Source of the DNA: Climacium dendroides
Taxonomy: Eukaryota > Streptophyta > Bryopsida > Hypnales > Climaciaceae
DNA: 64,000 nucleotides
Assembly: GCA_950106755.1 (NCBI GenBank)
Contig: OX467082.1
Span: 28,210,001-28,274,000, forward strand
Reading direction: 5' to 3'
The notes under the pieces are model-generated. The model saw only the letters and a program-made list of their open reading frames with translations. It made no database searches and had not been told where the DNA came from. The number at the start of each line of letters is the position of its first letter. The stretch's first letter is position 1. Shown here one piece after another: positions 1-11,708 of this stretch. A program made the position numbers and the translations under genes.

Positions 1-159
1 AAAATGCTAAGCTAGTTTTCTAATGTTTATGAGGTATGGATTTATCATGTTAGCCTCACATTGTCATGAATTTATATATAGATTACATTGCTTCCGTTTT
101 GACCCCACTAGACCCTCCAAATTAAGCTTTGAACAAAATTATTGAGTTTATGATGACTA

Positions 160-437
160 CATCACAAAGTTTAGACCTTATAGTTTGGCAACAATTATCA
201 TGCGGTTATCGTTCTTTCATGGGTTCGCACATTAATCACATTGTTATCGCATCATTACGGTGCATTACTTCGCATCGTTACAATGCAGTTATAGGTAACG
301 CATTGTAATGATGCGATAACGATGCGAAGCAATGCATCGTAATGATGCGATAACAATACGATTAACGTGCGAACCCATGAAAGAATGATAACTGCACGAT
401 AACTGTTGCCAAACTGTAAGGTCTAAACTTTGTGATG
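160..437. mobile_element. Palindromic MITE-like element, TA-flanked (family P, copy 1)
   Basis: The two ends are near-perfect inverted repeats: CATCACAAAGTTTAGACC on the left and its complement on the right. A TA dinucleotide flanks each side (158-159 and 438-439). The whole 278 bp can fold into one long hairpin. The centre holds repeated GCATCRTTAC/GTAATGATGC palindromes. It has no coding capacity. TA flanks fit a Tc1/mariner-type target duplication, but the family is not recognised. A second clear copy is at 5166-5407 and a diverged one near 1895-2080. Confidence 0.8.
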
Positions 438-2334
438 TATGGTTTTTATTAAAATATTTTTGACATTTTTTGCTTTAATAAGAAATTTGAAGTTCTTTAT
501 TAAAAAAAAGACTAGTATAGCCCTTTGAGTTTTTTTTGTTTTAAATGTGTTTTCATTGAACAAAAAAATGACATGTGTACATCACAAAGTTCCCTTGTTA
601 CGATTTGTCAATATTAATCATACGATTATCGTCGGGCATTGTTTTCATGTTACATTCATTCATTTGGAAATATTGTTACAATATGAAATTGCCTTTCATG
701 ATTAGAGTGTAGTTTAGGCATATCATTTATATTTGAGTTTGAAGTGTTAAAGTCGCACGATAACTATACTTGACAAAATATGCATGATTTCAGTGGTTTA
801 GTGATGGGCTACTAACTTCATGCAACATTTGTACTTATTTAAGACATATGAAGTTAGTGTAATAATCATACAACATCAAGTCCATGCATAGTTATTGCAC
901 TAACATTGCATTTTTTTATCTTTTACAATTTTAGTACTAAGTCAATTGAAAAGCAAGAATTGTATTCAAAGTAAAAATTCAGACCTCATTTAAGCATAGT
1001 AGAAGAATTTTTCTTGAAAAACTTTGAACTAAGAAAAGTTGTGAAATTGAGCCATACTTCATCTCCAAAAATCCGTTTGACATTTCAAGTCTCTAATCAA
1101 AAGTTATAGACAAATTTCAGAGAGGCGTTGGAAGGTAATTTTTTTTGACAATTTCTAATGCTTCTCTGAAATTTGTTCATAAATTTTGATTGGAGACTTG
1201 AAATGTCAAACTAATTTTTGGGGATGAAACATGTATTAATTTACCACCTTTTATTAGTTCAAAGTTTTTCAAAAAAAGTTACTGTACTATGCTTAAATGA
1301 GGTCTGAAATTATGGTTTTAACACAATTCCTGCATTTTCAAGTTGACAATGAGTGGTTAACCAAGCCTCTCATCTTTAAGTTATCCCATATGCTTTGAGT
1401 GGTCATGACAAACAATGAATTTCAATATAAAAAGAACCTCTCCACTCTCTGATCTCACCAAGTGCCATTGGATTGAATCTATCGTCACGTTGTCAAGTTT
1501 CTTGTCAGCCTAGTCATGGGTTTAATTCAAACATTTGGTGCAGTTGTATATTTCTATCACTACATCATCAAGTTTCTTATTGGTCTAGTCATGGATTTAG
1601 TTCAACATTTGGTGCAATTGTACAGATGTAAATTATAATTTATTAGATTATATTAATCAATTAAGAAACAAAATGAAATAAATTTAATTAAGAAAAGAAT
1701 TACTGCTAATTAGAAAGGTGATCAACAATTACACATTGACAATATTTTTCAAACAGCGATAACATTTAATAAGAGTCACTCCAGTACAAATAGCAATGAC
1801 GTTATTGTCATGAATTTTTCGTGTACTTCAACGTAGATAAAATACACGACAAAGATAATAGTTTTTTGTGCATAATTTGTGTTATTAGCACACCTGCGAT
1901 TATCGTATAGAGGTCACATAGTTAATACAGATGAAAAAATAGTGCCACTTCTTTGCAGTAATCGTGTGCATTGTAACGATGCAATAACTTACAAATTAAC
2001 GTACGCACCCATGAAATAATAGTAACTGCATGGTAATTGCTAACAATTTGTTGAGCCAGAACTTTAAGATTTACGTACTACAAAATTCATATTGAGTTTT
2101 TCTAGTTTAGACAAAGTTTGACACTATACCCTCAAAAGATGCAGTAATTGAAGATTTACCACATTGTATATTTCCACAATAGCTCATTGTCACCACAAGA
2201 GGTGGAGAAAAAGAAAGAGGCCTTTGCTTGGGTTGCTTCTGAAAAACAACCCAATCATCATCTCAACAAAGGAAATCTTAGTGAAGCATTCATTTGATTC
2301 CGTTTCAACTATACTGGTGTCTTACATACATGGA
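438..2334. other. AT-rich spacer with foldback and diverged MITE copies
   Basis: No gene is supported here. The stretch has a diverged relative of the 160-437 element at about 575-780 (its CATCACAAAGTT start is still readable), a 407-bp foldback at 941-1347 and a partial family P copy at about 1895-2080. The sequence at 1316-1445 recurs in diverged form at about 37355-37475, so it is part of a dispersed repeat. A 60-codon open frame at 2164-2346 has no recognisable features. Confidence 0.6.
941..1347. repeat. Foldback (inverted-repeat) element of about 407 bp
   Basis: The left arm begins with GTCAATTGAAAAGCAAGAAT and the right arm ends with its diverged complement. The arms match through to the centre near 1140, including the shared CAGACCTCATTTAAGCATAG block (about 982 and 1290) and TGACATTTCAAGTCTC (about 1078 and 1200). 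There is no open frame. This is a hairpin transposon remnant or MITE of unknown superfamily, and no target-site duplication is obvious. Confidence 0.75.
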
Positions 2335-2497
2335 GAATTTCATTAAAATGGCAAATATTTTGTGACTGACATCCCACAATTCAGACCGGGTGGTCTGAAA
2401 TCTAACACAATAATAGATTTTAGACCGCCCGGTCTGAACTGTGGGAATGACACATTGTGAAAATGACACATGGAATATCGCCATTTTAATAAAATTC
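2335..2497. mobile_element. Small hairpin MITE-like element
   Basis: The outer arms GAATTTCATTAAAATGGC (2335-2352) and its complement (2480-2497) differ at one base. An inner inverted repeat carries CAGACCGGGTGGTCTGAAAT and its complement near 2380-2440, itself made of the palindromic AGACC/GGTCT motif. The unit is about 163 bp and non-coding. Confidence 0.7.
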
Positions 2498-5165
2498 CCT
2501 ATATATGAAGAAATAGCAAGGAATTTGATGTGTAGTGACTTTGTTAAAAAGAATATGTGAAATTAGCCAAACAAATCTTGAAGATAAATCTATAAACATA
2601 TGAATGGAATATAATCTTTGTATTGAGAATGTTGTGTTGTAATATCATAACTACCTTAATGAGATTTTCATATTGTATTATTTTGTTGTCAAAGTATGTT
2701 GAAAGAAAATATAAACTTAAAAAAATAAATTTTAATGGCTAGATTCTTCTCAACTATAATAGAATTTGCCTAGGAACTCATGATCCATATTTTTTTAAAC
2801 GAAACTAATCATCAATTAAAAGCTCAAAAAGATAAATAAGGGAAAAGGCAATAAGCTAGCTAGGGCTCTAGGCAAAATGAGTGAGATTCAAAGCCAAAGT
2901 AGAGGGTTAAGTAACACTATAGGGAAAGCCCAAGGAGATCACTTGAGATTTTTTTTAAACTAAGTGAATTAAAAGATAGGGTCCATTTAATTTAAAGAGG
3001 GCAAGTTTTATATAATATGCAAGGCTACTATAGGGTCTATAAAATGCTACATATTGTATTATATATAAATTAGGCTATGGAAAATATCATATAGTAGGAA
3101 TTTTTATTGATAAATTAGCATTGATAGATAGGGACCATGTAAATTTTTATTAATAAGATGAGTTTAATTGTAGACAAATAATTTCATGTAGATGATAAAA
3201 TGTAGACTAGAAATTTGTTGTTGCTATTAGGCAATTCTAGCTTGTCTAGACCAATCCTTCTTTAAATGCACCAACAAAGTGAGGGCATGTAAGAATCTAT
3301 TGTGAGAAAAACAAAACATTGAATAAATCTACAATGGAGGTTGTATGAAGGGGATTTATGCTCATTTGAAAGACTGGTTAAGGAATTGTTTTAGAGTTTA
3401 GGTTATCCCATGCACTTGGGGTTAGTTCAAACTTTGGACTTTTTGTCTTTGCTCCTTTACTCCTTTGCATGGTGGATAGGATTTCCTATAAATCTGTAAT
3501 TTTTTCAATTTTCTAATGCAATTTTGAGTTTAGGATTGCAAGGCAATCACTTGGGATTAGAGTTTTGTGTAGGTCTCAAGATTTTGGTGTTGCATACATT
3601 TGGGGTTTAAGGTTGGTCTCAAGATTTTGCTAGCTCTTGCTTGGCATTGATACTTTATTGGTGTTGCATGCGGTAGAATTGACTAGATCTCATTTGTTGG
3701 CAATTACTACCATGGTACAAAGCCACAAATAACATAAGTTTACATGCTACCCCACCACATGGCACCAACCCTACAAAATCAAGTAAATTGCTTGCAACTA
3801 GAGGTTCATAGCTTGTCTTGTCTGTTCATCCAGTGCTAGTGATCGTATGAAGAGTGGCAGTTTAAAGTTTGGCAACTTAGCCACCAATCACAAGTGCTTT
3901 TGCATTTTTGTCTCTCTTCCATTACAACTACCTTCTAGTTATCTGCATGGGAGATAAAAGTATAGAGATTTGTCTACAATACACACCACTTGTAAGATTT
4001 TTTGTTGGTATACATTATGGAATGTTGTATCTAGGATAGGTGTATTGTTTGGGATATAAAATTGTGTTAGGCTAGAGTTTTAATGCAAGTTATCATATAG
4101 TTAACAAAAATTTCAATTTGAGGTTGTAGAATGTTCATTGTTAACTAGTATTGAATAAAATTTGTTGAGCATTCATAATATTGTTAGAATTAGGGGAAAA
4201 AGTGTGATGAATTGGTATATAGCTAATTCATTGTGTATATGTGTTGGTTGTGTTATAATTATCATGGTGCAAATTATAGGTGGTCACTTCACTTGGAGAT
4301 AGAGGTAATGGTAACTTGTTGAAGTTGCATAGACTATTTATCTTGGGAAGGAGATGGGCTATTGCGAGTTGGCCAACATTGAAATCGTATGAACAATAAT
4401 GAAGGTGTGGCTTGGCCTTGTGGATACCCGGATATGGCGTTGCTTGTACATATACTTGCAAATGTTTAGAATCATTCTCTTTATGCTAGTGTTTTATAGA
4501 CACTCTTTTATTATTTGATCCTAAATTTTAAACCATTGCAAATGTATATGTACACATTAAATATATGCTCTCCGGATTATAGTAAAGGTCGTGTTTTCAT
4601 GTGAATCTATAGTATTTTTTGAATGCTAATTTTTCATGTTATACTATTAGTATTGTTTCATTTTATATTTTTAACATCATCACCATGTTTGATGCTTCTA
4701 TGATGTTGCTTATTCCTCTCTATACTAATTTGTTTAGATTACATGGCATAGAATTTAGAAATACCCAAAACTAGGGTTGAATTGCACATTTTTAGTTGCT
4801 ATCATCTAAAAATTGTTCTACAATACTAGTATTGCATATATAAATAAAAGATTAAGTATAAATGTAAAACATTGAATTTATAGTGCATACTATATATAAA
4901 TATGAAAAAATTGGATAAATAAATTTTATATGTAAAATAGCCCAACTATAAAACTACATGAATGAATTTATGAAAATCATAGGATATTGGAAATATGCCC
5001 TTGGTAGATTTTTATGTAAAAACACAATCATCTTAAATACAATAATGAAGGTAAATAGCCCCATACCAAATACCCTCTTAACTCAGGTGTATATCTTAAA
5101 TTACAAAGAATGATCTTCATAGGGGAAGAAACTTCCTTGCATAAAATGTATCCTTATGACATTAG
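2498..5165. other. AT-rich spacer, nothing recognised
   Basis: This is low-GC sequence with poly-A/T runs. The open frames are short (under 80 codons), lack domain motifs and do not join by plausible splice sites. No inverted repeat as clear as those nearby was seen. Confidence 0.5.
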
Positions 5166-5407
5166 CATTACAAAGTTAAAACCCTATGATTTGTCAATAG
5201 TTATCATGTGGTTATCGCCGTTTCATGGGTTCGCACGTTAGTTACAATTTATAGCATCATTACAATGCATTACTTGCAACTGCATCGTAACGATGCAAAA
5301 TAATGCATCATAATGTTGTGATAAATTGTAATTAACATGCGAACCCATGAAACAATGATAACCACAGGACAACTGTTGACAAACTATAGGATCTAAACTT
5401 TGTGATG
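5166..5407. mobile_element. Palindromic MITE-like element (family P, copy 2)
   Basis: The left end CATTACAAAGTTAAAACC and the right end GGATCTAAACTTTGTGATG match the ends of the element at 160-437. Internal blocks such as TTTCATGGGTTCGCACGTTA and the GTAACGATGC palindromes are also shared. Length is 242 bp. The copy is more diverged than copy 1, so the two insertions are probably of different age. Confidence 0.75.
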
Positions 5408-6457
5408 AGGTGCAACTAAACTTCTTGTTAAGCAATGGTTTATGCTCCTCATTACACTTGTTGAAGTATTTGAGGATGTATATAATATTGTGCTATGTGA
5501 AGTGACAAACCTTTGGGACATTAAAGGATTTGTTTTAGAATACCTTACAATTCTTTGTGCACCAAATTTGCCACATGATCACCACTTTAAGTACATCTTA
5601 AGCAATTTCTTGGAGGGTTGATACCTTCTATCTTAAGTGTGTACCATGGAGACCTCTTGTGCTAGGGAGACTTTTGGCACCTTCTCTTTCTATAATAAGT
5701 GAACATTACATCTCTATATTTCTTTAATGTTTGACATTCATTTCCAAATCCTTCTAGCAAATTTGCAAGAGGAAAGACAATGTTTTGATGTCTCTCTAAG
5801 GCCAAATGCACAAATAAGCGCATTTATAACCCCCATGCAAAACTCCCAACTACCCATTGGTAGTTCACCTAAGTTATTAGAACTAAAGCTTAGATGGCAT
5901 AATTGTTATGATTCCAAATCAATGTAATGGCTATAGACAATTTTATATCAAATATTGAGACCCCTAGATCTACATCACCCTCCCTCGTAAAAACTTGTAG
6001 GGTTTCACTTGCATCCTATTAATTTTTAATAATTTTTATATAAAATAATTTTATAATAGCTCAATAATCAAATAAACACCTCAAAGTTAATATGCCTTTA
6101 TTATATTGTATGGTAGAAGAGTTAAAGGATTGCCAAATTTATAGAAATTTAATTCAAATGGTACTATGACTCAAATGGTATTATGTCTTGGCATCCCAAA
6201 TTAATTCAATTGTAATACTGCTCAACAATTACATAGTTGAACTATAATATCTCAATAATTGCATAATTATGAATAGTATTATAGTTGTATAAGTAGTTGT
6301 GACAATCATGAGTACAATAATATTACACTTGCATACTATTCATACAATATATAGCTTCCTTACAACTTAAATGAATGCCTAACTTATTCTAATTATATTT
6401 TAAAATTGCCCAATTTTGATATTTAAAGGGGGGGCCTACCTAACCATAATTTGCACT
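5408..6457. other. AT-rich spacer, nothing recognised
   Basis: No gene or clear repeat is supported. A 66-codon plus-strand frame at 5727-5927 has no recognisable motif and neighbouring sequence gives no exon continuation. Confidence 0.5.
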
Positions 6458-6488
6458 TTAACCCCTAAAGGCTCAAGGCTGTTTTTTT

Positions 6489-6704
6489 GGTCAAAAACCA
6501 CTCAAAACTTCAAAACTAACATTTTTGTTGCATTCACCAATGAAAATTATTTATTTATTTATTTTTAGAATCTAACCATAGGGGCTCATGCTTTATGGTC
6601 AGAAACCACTCAAAACTTCAAAACTAACATTTTTGTTGCATTCACCAATGAAAATTATTTATTTATTTATTTTTAGAATCTAACCATAGGGGCTCATGCT
6701 TTAC
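6489..6704. repeat. Two-copy tandem duplication, 108-bp unit
   Basis: The segment starting GGTCAAAAACCACTCAAAAC is repeated head to tail at 6489 and 6597 with about one substitution (GGTCAAAAAC against GGTCAGAAAC). It includes an ATTT microsatellite run. Confidence 0.9.
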
Positions 6705-6848
6705 TTGTCTGAGATTATGTGGTACCAATTTCATGAACTTTGGTAAAAATTTCATGAACTTTGACCACATAGATTGAGAGATATTAGAATTCAAAATTGG
6801 AATTTGTTTTTGTTTTTAACACTACTCTACAATTTCAGATGACTTTGA

Positions 6849-6954
6849 TCACTATTTGTGAATTTCTTTTGGACTATGGGATTTGAGTTTAAATTTTTAT
6901 GTCACTATTTGTGAATTTCTTTTGGACTATGGGATTTGAGTTTAAATTTTTATG
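6849..6954. repeat. Two-copy perfect tandem duplication, 53-bp unit
   Basis: The unit starting TCACTATTTGTGAATTTC occurs at 6849-6901 and again at 6902-6954 with no difference seen. It lies inside the family T element. Confidence 0.93.
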
Positions 6955-7206
6955 TGTTGAAGAATTAAGTTGATAATCTAAGGTTTTTTTTGAAAAAAAT
7001 ACATTTGATTTTCATTCTTTAAAAATTGCTAAATAGAAGTAGGTTCAAGATTGAAAGAAAAACTAAATCATTAATAGCTTTAAGATGAGATTGAAACACA
7101 ATAATCCCAATGGTGAGATTATTCTAATAAACAAAGTCAACCTTTTCAAACAATTTTTATTCAAACAATTTAGAAATGAATCCTATAAGTTATTTTTTCA
7201 AGAAGA

Positions 7207-7334
7207 TGGTCATTGAATCCTATAAGGTATTTTTCAAAAAGATACTTAGATTGCTCAAAAAACAAGATTGTGGTCATTGAATCCTATAAGGTATTTTTCA
7301 AAAAGATACTTAGATTGCTCAAAAAACAAGATCG
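7207..7334. repeat. Two-copy tandem duplication, 64-bp unit
   Basis: The unit TGGTCATTGAATCCTATAAG... repeats at 7207 and 7271 with effectively no differences. It is the third short duplication inside the same transposon-like element. Confidence 0.9.
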
Positions 7335-7655
7335 TTCATGACTTTCACATCAATAATCCAAATGGAATGAATCAAAGCTTCATATGTAAACAAAAATATG
7401 ATCTATGAAAAAACAACTTAAATAATTTAATTTCAAGTTTTTGTGGATTTCTTTTTCTACCCGCCAAATGAAAATTTGGACTTTTTGTGGTATAACTTTT
7501 ACTCCTAGGCACCGATTGAATTAAAAAATTGTATTCCCACAAAGCTAAGAGCTTTTTCTATCTTACAAGAAAGTTTCAAAAAGTTTCACTAAAAATTGAG
7601 GTCATTGGAACATGCTTGAAATCCATTTTGTCCTCCAAGGGAACAATGGACTAAG

Positions 7656-9419
7656 CCAAACTAGTCCCTCATGCAATTGAAAATGACCTGTGGACAAAAC
7701 CCCAACAAGACTTGGCTAATCACTACTGCATCAAGACAACTCAATGGACGAATAACCCAAATAAAATTGTGTCCAATGCAATAAGTTAACCCTAAAGCCC
7801 TCAATGGCACAAACTTCAAATAAACTTTGAAGGAATTCCATGGTACACACCTCTTCCTCTGGTGAGGCTCAGTTGCAAGGCGCCCAAAGTTCGTCCAGAT
7901 CCAAAGAAGCTTCCATGGAACGAGCTGGACGAACTGGACGACTTAGGCGGTAGGGCTCGATTGCCATATCCACCTGGTTTCAGAAAACCCGGGGGAAATC
8001 ATTAGCAATGCAACGCTAAAATCATCACAAAAATGCATCCACAACATTCAAATTATCCGAACCATTGCTCTTGAAGCACAACCATCAAGACGGCCAAATA
8101 GAGTGGAAAGCCCAAAATGGACCAACAAGTACACATTAAGTACTTCCATGAAAGAGTTCCAGGGGGCAGGCATTCAATCAGAAGCCATCGAGGTTTTCAA
8201 TGTACACAACAATGGTCGTGATGTCATCAGTCTGAGTCTCAAATTGAAGTCACAACGGGTAGGATTATGCCACAATTGCAGCACGAGCTTCATTTGGATC
8301 ACTGTACTGTGCTTGGCCACTTGCTGCAAAAGTGTGGAAAAACACTCGGTATTGACACTCCATAGCTTGGGGCACTACAGTAAAGTCAAATACATACGTT
8401 GCTAACTTGTTCAATTTCTTCTTACTATAGGAGACTCTCAACGAGCGTTCTGCCTTGAAAACACTCCATAAGTAGACTTTAATGCATACTCAGGACATCT
8501 TAGTAGAAAAACCCTGAAAAAGCGCTCCTCCAAGCGCGTGCAACAAGCACATAAAAACATAATACAACTCATGGCAGACGCTTTAACATCAGTTTCAACT
8601 CCATTCACCCAAATTTCCCAAGACGCAGCAAATAGAAATTTGCCCGGTGTGGTTTGAGCCTCTTCCGTTCTCTCTAACACCGGAAATTCACACATCGAGT
8701 ACACAACCTCTAGGCTATATAGGAACTGATACTTTGGGATTGGGGTATCCCTGCTACACTAAATCGAGCTCCATGTTCTAGAAGTGGAATCATTCACCAA
8801 CTGGGTACACAAAACTTGAACATACTTACAAGAAAGCAGAACTTGAGAGAAAGATGGATTCAGCAATTGCAAATCTAAACTGGAAATGTGAACTTGAGAG
8901 AAAGATGGATTCAGCAATTGCAAGTCTAAACTGGAAATGTTCAAATAGGTTGAGTAAGTAGATCTAATCAACATAATAAGCAATACCTTCACATGTGTGG
9001 TACTACTCAAATTGTGCCGCAGGCATGAGCCCCAGCAGGAATCCATCTAAAGTAAGGCTTGTGGACATAAAGATGACACTAATTACAACTTAGTAACTAC
9101 TATTAAACACAAAGTATTTTCGTTAGATCCTATTGGCAATTGAAAGAGTGGATTCGCATTTTAGGTCATAGGTGTGCGGACCTTTGTCCGTCCACCATTG
9201 CTTGGACCGAGGGGAAAATTTTGAAATGTCGCTTCAAACTTCTAAGTACCAAAGGGAAAAACGCTGGAAATTATCAATTACCACCAAATGAATGATCAAA
9301 TTTTGAAATTTTGAATTTTGAATGGGAACTTATATGTACCTTGGCATAATGGTGTAAGGTAGAACTACCCATTGCCGTCAGTCACCCAATTTCCACTACT
9401 GGACCCATCTCCCTGCAAA
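7656..9419. other. Spacer with a moderate-complexity island, no recognised gene
   Basis: From about 7850 to 9060 the sequence is less AT-rich than its surroundings and has open frames on both strands (plus 8103-8405, minus 8438-8704). No domain, signal or convincing splice chain was found. It may be a decayed gene, a non-coding transcript or part of an unknown repeat. A 51-bp tandem duplication lies at 8839-8940. Confidence 0.4.
8839..8940. repeat. Two-copy tandem duplication, 51-bp unit
   Basis: The unit starting GAACTTGAGAGAAAGATGG occurs at 8839-8889 and 8890-8940, differing at one base. Being 51 bp, it keeps a minus-strand reading frame open and repeats 17 residues there. Confidence 0.92.
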
Positions 9420-10964
9420 TCAGAACCCCAAGCAGCTCCAGAATCCGGTCTGCTTCCGCGGCACCACCTCATTTCCGCATTCACACTTAATTACCGGCAG
9501 CCGATGCAGCGGTTCACTCGTCTCCACGGCGTCGTCAGTTTCAATCTGCCACCGCGTCTTCTTCAAGAGATCAGGAGTCTCGATATCCAGCTTGTGAAGA
9601 TCCACCATGTCGGGCGCCACTTTCGTAAACTGCGTCCCGTAATTTCCGAACAGGGTCTTGGGGCAGTAGGGGCGTTTCTGGCCTTGCTCGACGGACAGCG
9701 CAATGCGATCTGTCACGGACCAGTGCAGCTTGGCACCGTTCGTTTCGATGGCTTCCCGGTCGAACCGATGGCAAAACCATTTGTAGTATCCACTGAGGAA
9801 AAGAGCGTACGAATCTTCGGGTGTGCGCAGGGAGACGCGGCGGGTGGGAACGGGAGTGCCTTCGGAGCTGCTGCTTTGCGTGGGAGGCGAATCGTAGGTC
9901 CAGTAGAAGCGGAGGCCATGCTTCATGGCATGTCTCTGCATCCACACGTACGAGTATTGCCAGAGATCGTCCGGGTCGTTGAAGTCGTCTAGGTCAGCGC
10001 CACCACCGACGTTGCAGTGACTACCCACGAACCAGACTTGCTTGACCTCTTGATTTTGTGGGGTGACTGCGTCCCAGAGAGTGGGGGCAAAGTGCTTGCG
10101 GTGTTCGTCGATGGCGAGAGCGTGGTAGGCGTTTTCCACGATGCACGAGAGGCCTTGGTCGTGGAACTGGTACCGCTTGCTGCTGTATCGAGAGAAGGGG
10201 TAGACATCGTCGTCGAGGACTTTGAATCCCGTTTCGGGGATGCCGACGGCCCCGACGGTGTCCCACACGCCGAGCATCTTGATCGTCACGCGTTGAATGT
10301 GGAAGTTGGCTTTCGTGGCGGTGGTTGTGAAGTCTTGCCATGCGTTGTAGAAATCTTTGTGAAAAGCGGGGTCTTCCTTGTCTTTCCCATCGGAAGTGGT
10401 GGTTTGGACGGACGCCTGGTACATGTCGTACGCTTTCACGACGACTGGGCTGTCTTCCTTCAACTCCGGATGATTCTTGGCGGATATGGATTCATTCTTC
10501 AGGACCCCGCCACATCGGTGCACGAGCGAGACGAGAGAGCGCGCGGAAAACGCCCCGCGACTGAAGCCGAACACGAAAATCTCGTCTCCTTCGCAGTAGT
10601 TGTTGGACAACCAGACGTAGCCCGCGATGACGTTTGCGGAAAGGCCGTAACCAAATCCTAAACCGGATAAATAGCCGAGGACGTCCGTGCCCACCCCTTT
10701 GATGTACTTCAGCAGCTGCACGGGCTGACGCTCGGGCTCCACCACGGGCTCCCCGCTCGAGACGCCGGGACCGACCTTAGTATATGGCTCGTAATCTTCC
10801 GGGATCGAATCGTCAATCGCCTCGAACATACGGGCAACATTCGACAAGTTCATCCTCTTGTTCCCCGTGCCATCAAACATCAACACCAGACGACGATGGG
10901 GTGGTTTCAACGGTTCCCGCTTCCAAGGAGCTCTCGAATCGCTGTGTCCATTTGAGGTGTTCAT
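9420..10964 (-). CDS. DUF2235 family alpha/beta-hydrolase (Tle1-like predicted phospholipase/esterase)
   Basis: This is a 514-residue protein from one coding exon. Visible motifs in order: the LVLMFDGTGN block at residues 26-35; YIKGVGTD at 87-94; a glycine-rich stretch; the nucleophile elbow GFSRG at 133-137 (Ser135); GVWDTVGAVG at 233-242, whose Asp236 is a candidate catalytic acid; and VGSHCNVGGG at 314-323, whose His317 is a candidate catalytic base. These are hallmarks of DUF2235, the fold of bacterial type VI lipase effectors of the Tle1 group, also common in fungi. The substrate in plants is not known. There is no clear signal peptide or membrane segment, so a cytosolic or peripheral location is inferred. 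The C-terminus has a CxC...C pair. The start is the first ATG of the frame, one base after a good splice acceptor, suggesting a 5'UTR intron. A bacterial or fungal origin is possible. Confidence 0.9.
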   Translation of the reverse strand: MNTSNGHSDSRAPWKREPLKPPHRRLVLMFDGTGNKRMNLSNVARMFEAIDDSIPEDYEPYTKVGPGVSSGEPVVEPERQPVQLLKYIKGVGTDVLGYLSGLGFGYGLSANVIAGYVWLSNNYCEGDEIFVFGFSRGAFSARSLVSLVHRCGGVLKNESISAKNHPELKEDSPVVVKAYDMYQASVQTTTSDGKDKEDPAFHKDFYNAWQDFTTTATKANFHIQRVTIKMLGVWDTVGAVGIPETGFKVLDDDVYPFSRYSSKRYQFHDQGLSCIVENAYHALAIDEHRKHFAPTLWDAVTPQNQEVKQVWFVGSHCNVGGGADLDDFNDPDDLWQYSYVWMQRHAMKHGLRFYWTYDSPPTQSSSSEGTPVPTRRVSLRTPEDSYALFLSGYYKWFCHRFDREAIETNGAKLHWSVTDRIALSVEQGQKRPYCPKTLFGNYGTQFTKVAPDMVDLHKLDIETPDLLKKTRWQIETDDAVETSEPLHRLPVIKCECGNEVVPRKQTGFWSCLGF

Positions 10965-10965
10965 C

Positions 10966-11472
10966 CTGTAATCAAAATTTGCGATTCACGTCACAAACAA
11001 ACTCAGTCTCAAACTAATACTCCCGTAATGGATTCAACTCATTGAAAGCAAGGCAGAAGCAGAGAGATGTTTTATATGCGACTTGGGATGTGCAATCGAT
11101 TTGCAATACACGCTGTAGAGCTCAATCTGTACATGAATTTTTAAGTCCGATCTCTAATAAAGCCGCGCATGAGCGGGAAGACCACAGTATGACGAACACC
11201 GTCTACCTTCATACATCATTCATTCCTAATTCATGGCTCAATGTATTTCACGGACAGACAAGACTGCCCATGGATAAACAAAATCAGCACAGGGGACGCA
11301 AGTTTTGTAGAATTGACTAGCATTGACGAAGGGAATAAAAAATCAGGAGAGGGGACCCAACTTGGCACGCAAGTTTTGTAGAATACTAGTCATTGCAGGC
11401 AATTGTGCAACCAGCTTGATTCCAAGCATTGATCTTGCATATACAGACTCCATAAAAGTAAAGGTTGTTCAC
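10966..11472 (-). other. Putative 5'UTR intron of the DUF2235 gene
   Basis: On the minus strand the donor AACAG|GTGAAC ends at 11473 and the acceptor GATTACAG|G sits one base before the start ATG. The pair would remove 507 bp. Leader introns ending just before the ATG are common in plants. Without RNA data this is an inference from consensus only. Confidence 0.4.
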
Positions 11473-11697
11473 CTGTTTTGCAGGCAGCGCCCGCTGTGAG
11501 ACTGAAGCGCTTATTTAGAGATCCGCTACGAATGGAAGGATGTTCAAAAACTACACGCGCTAGTCTCGCTCGAAATCCTCGTAATGCAGCAAAGCTTCTC
11601 AAGTTACGATGCGCCTGAGTTCACTATTCTTGACCACTAACTTCCAACAGATCCAAGCACGTCTGTACAAATTTAGAGTCTCAAAGACAACCCCCAG

Positions 11698-11708
11698 CTT
11701 TATATATA
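11698..11708 (-). promoter_or_regulatory. Candidate TATA box of the DUF2235 gene
   Basis: The minus strand reads TATATATAAAG here, with an ATTGG (inverted CCAAT) a little upstream. Transcription would start near 11670, giving a 5'UTR exon of about 200 nt that ends at the donor at 11473. Position and sequence fit, but A/T runs are common in this window. Confidence 0.35.

Larger units (their letters stand above)
6458..7655. mobile_element. TTAA-flanked non-autonomous element (family T), enlarged by internal duplications
   Basis: The left end is TTAACCCCTAAAGGCTCAAGG, a variant of the family T terminus TTAACCCCTAAAGGACCA. The right end is degenerate (the TTTTGTCC...ACAATGG block at about 7626-7648, without the final TTTAGGGGTTAA). 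The body matches the element at 60633-61561 in the same orientation. It is longer than the usual 930-942 bp because it carries three internal tandem duplications (units of about 108, 53 and 64 bp). It is non-coding. Confidence 0.65.

Noticed and set aside
9372..9992. 206-codon plus-strand open frame
   Set aside because: It lies almost wholly opposite the DUF2235 gene and has no domain. High GC on the coding strand explains the missing stops.
10017..10661. 214-codon plus-strand open frame
   Set aside because: It is the antisense of the DUF2235 coding region, with no recognisable protein features.
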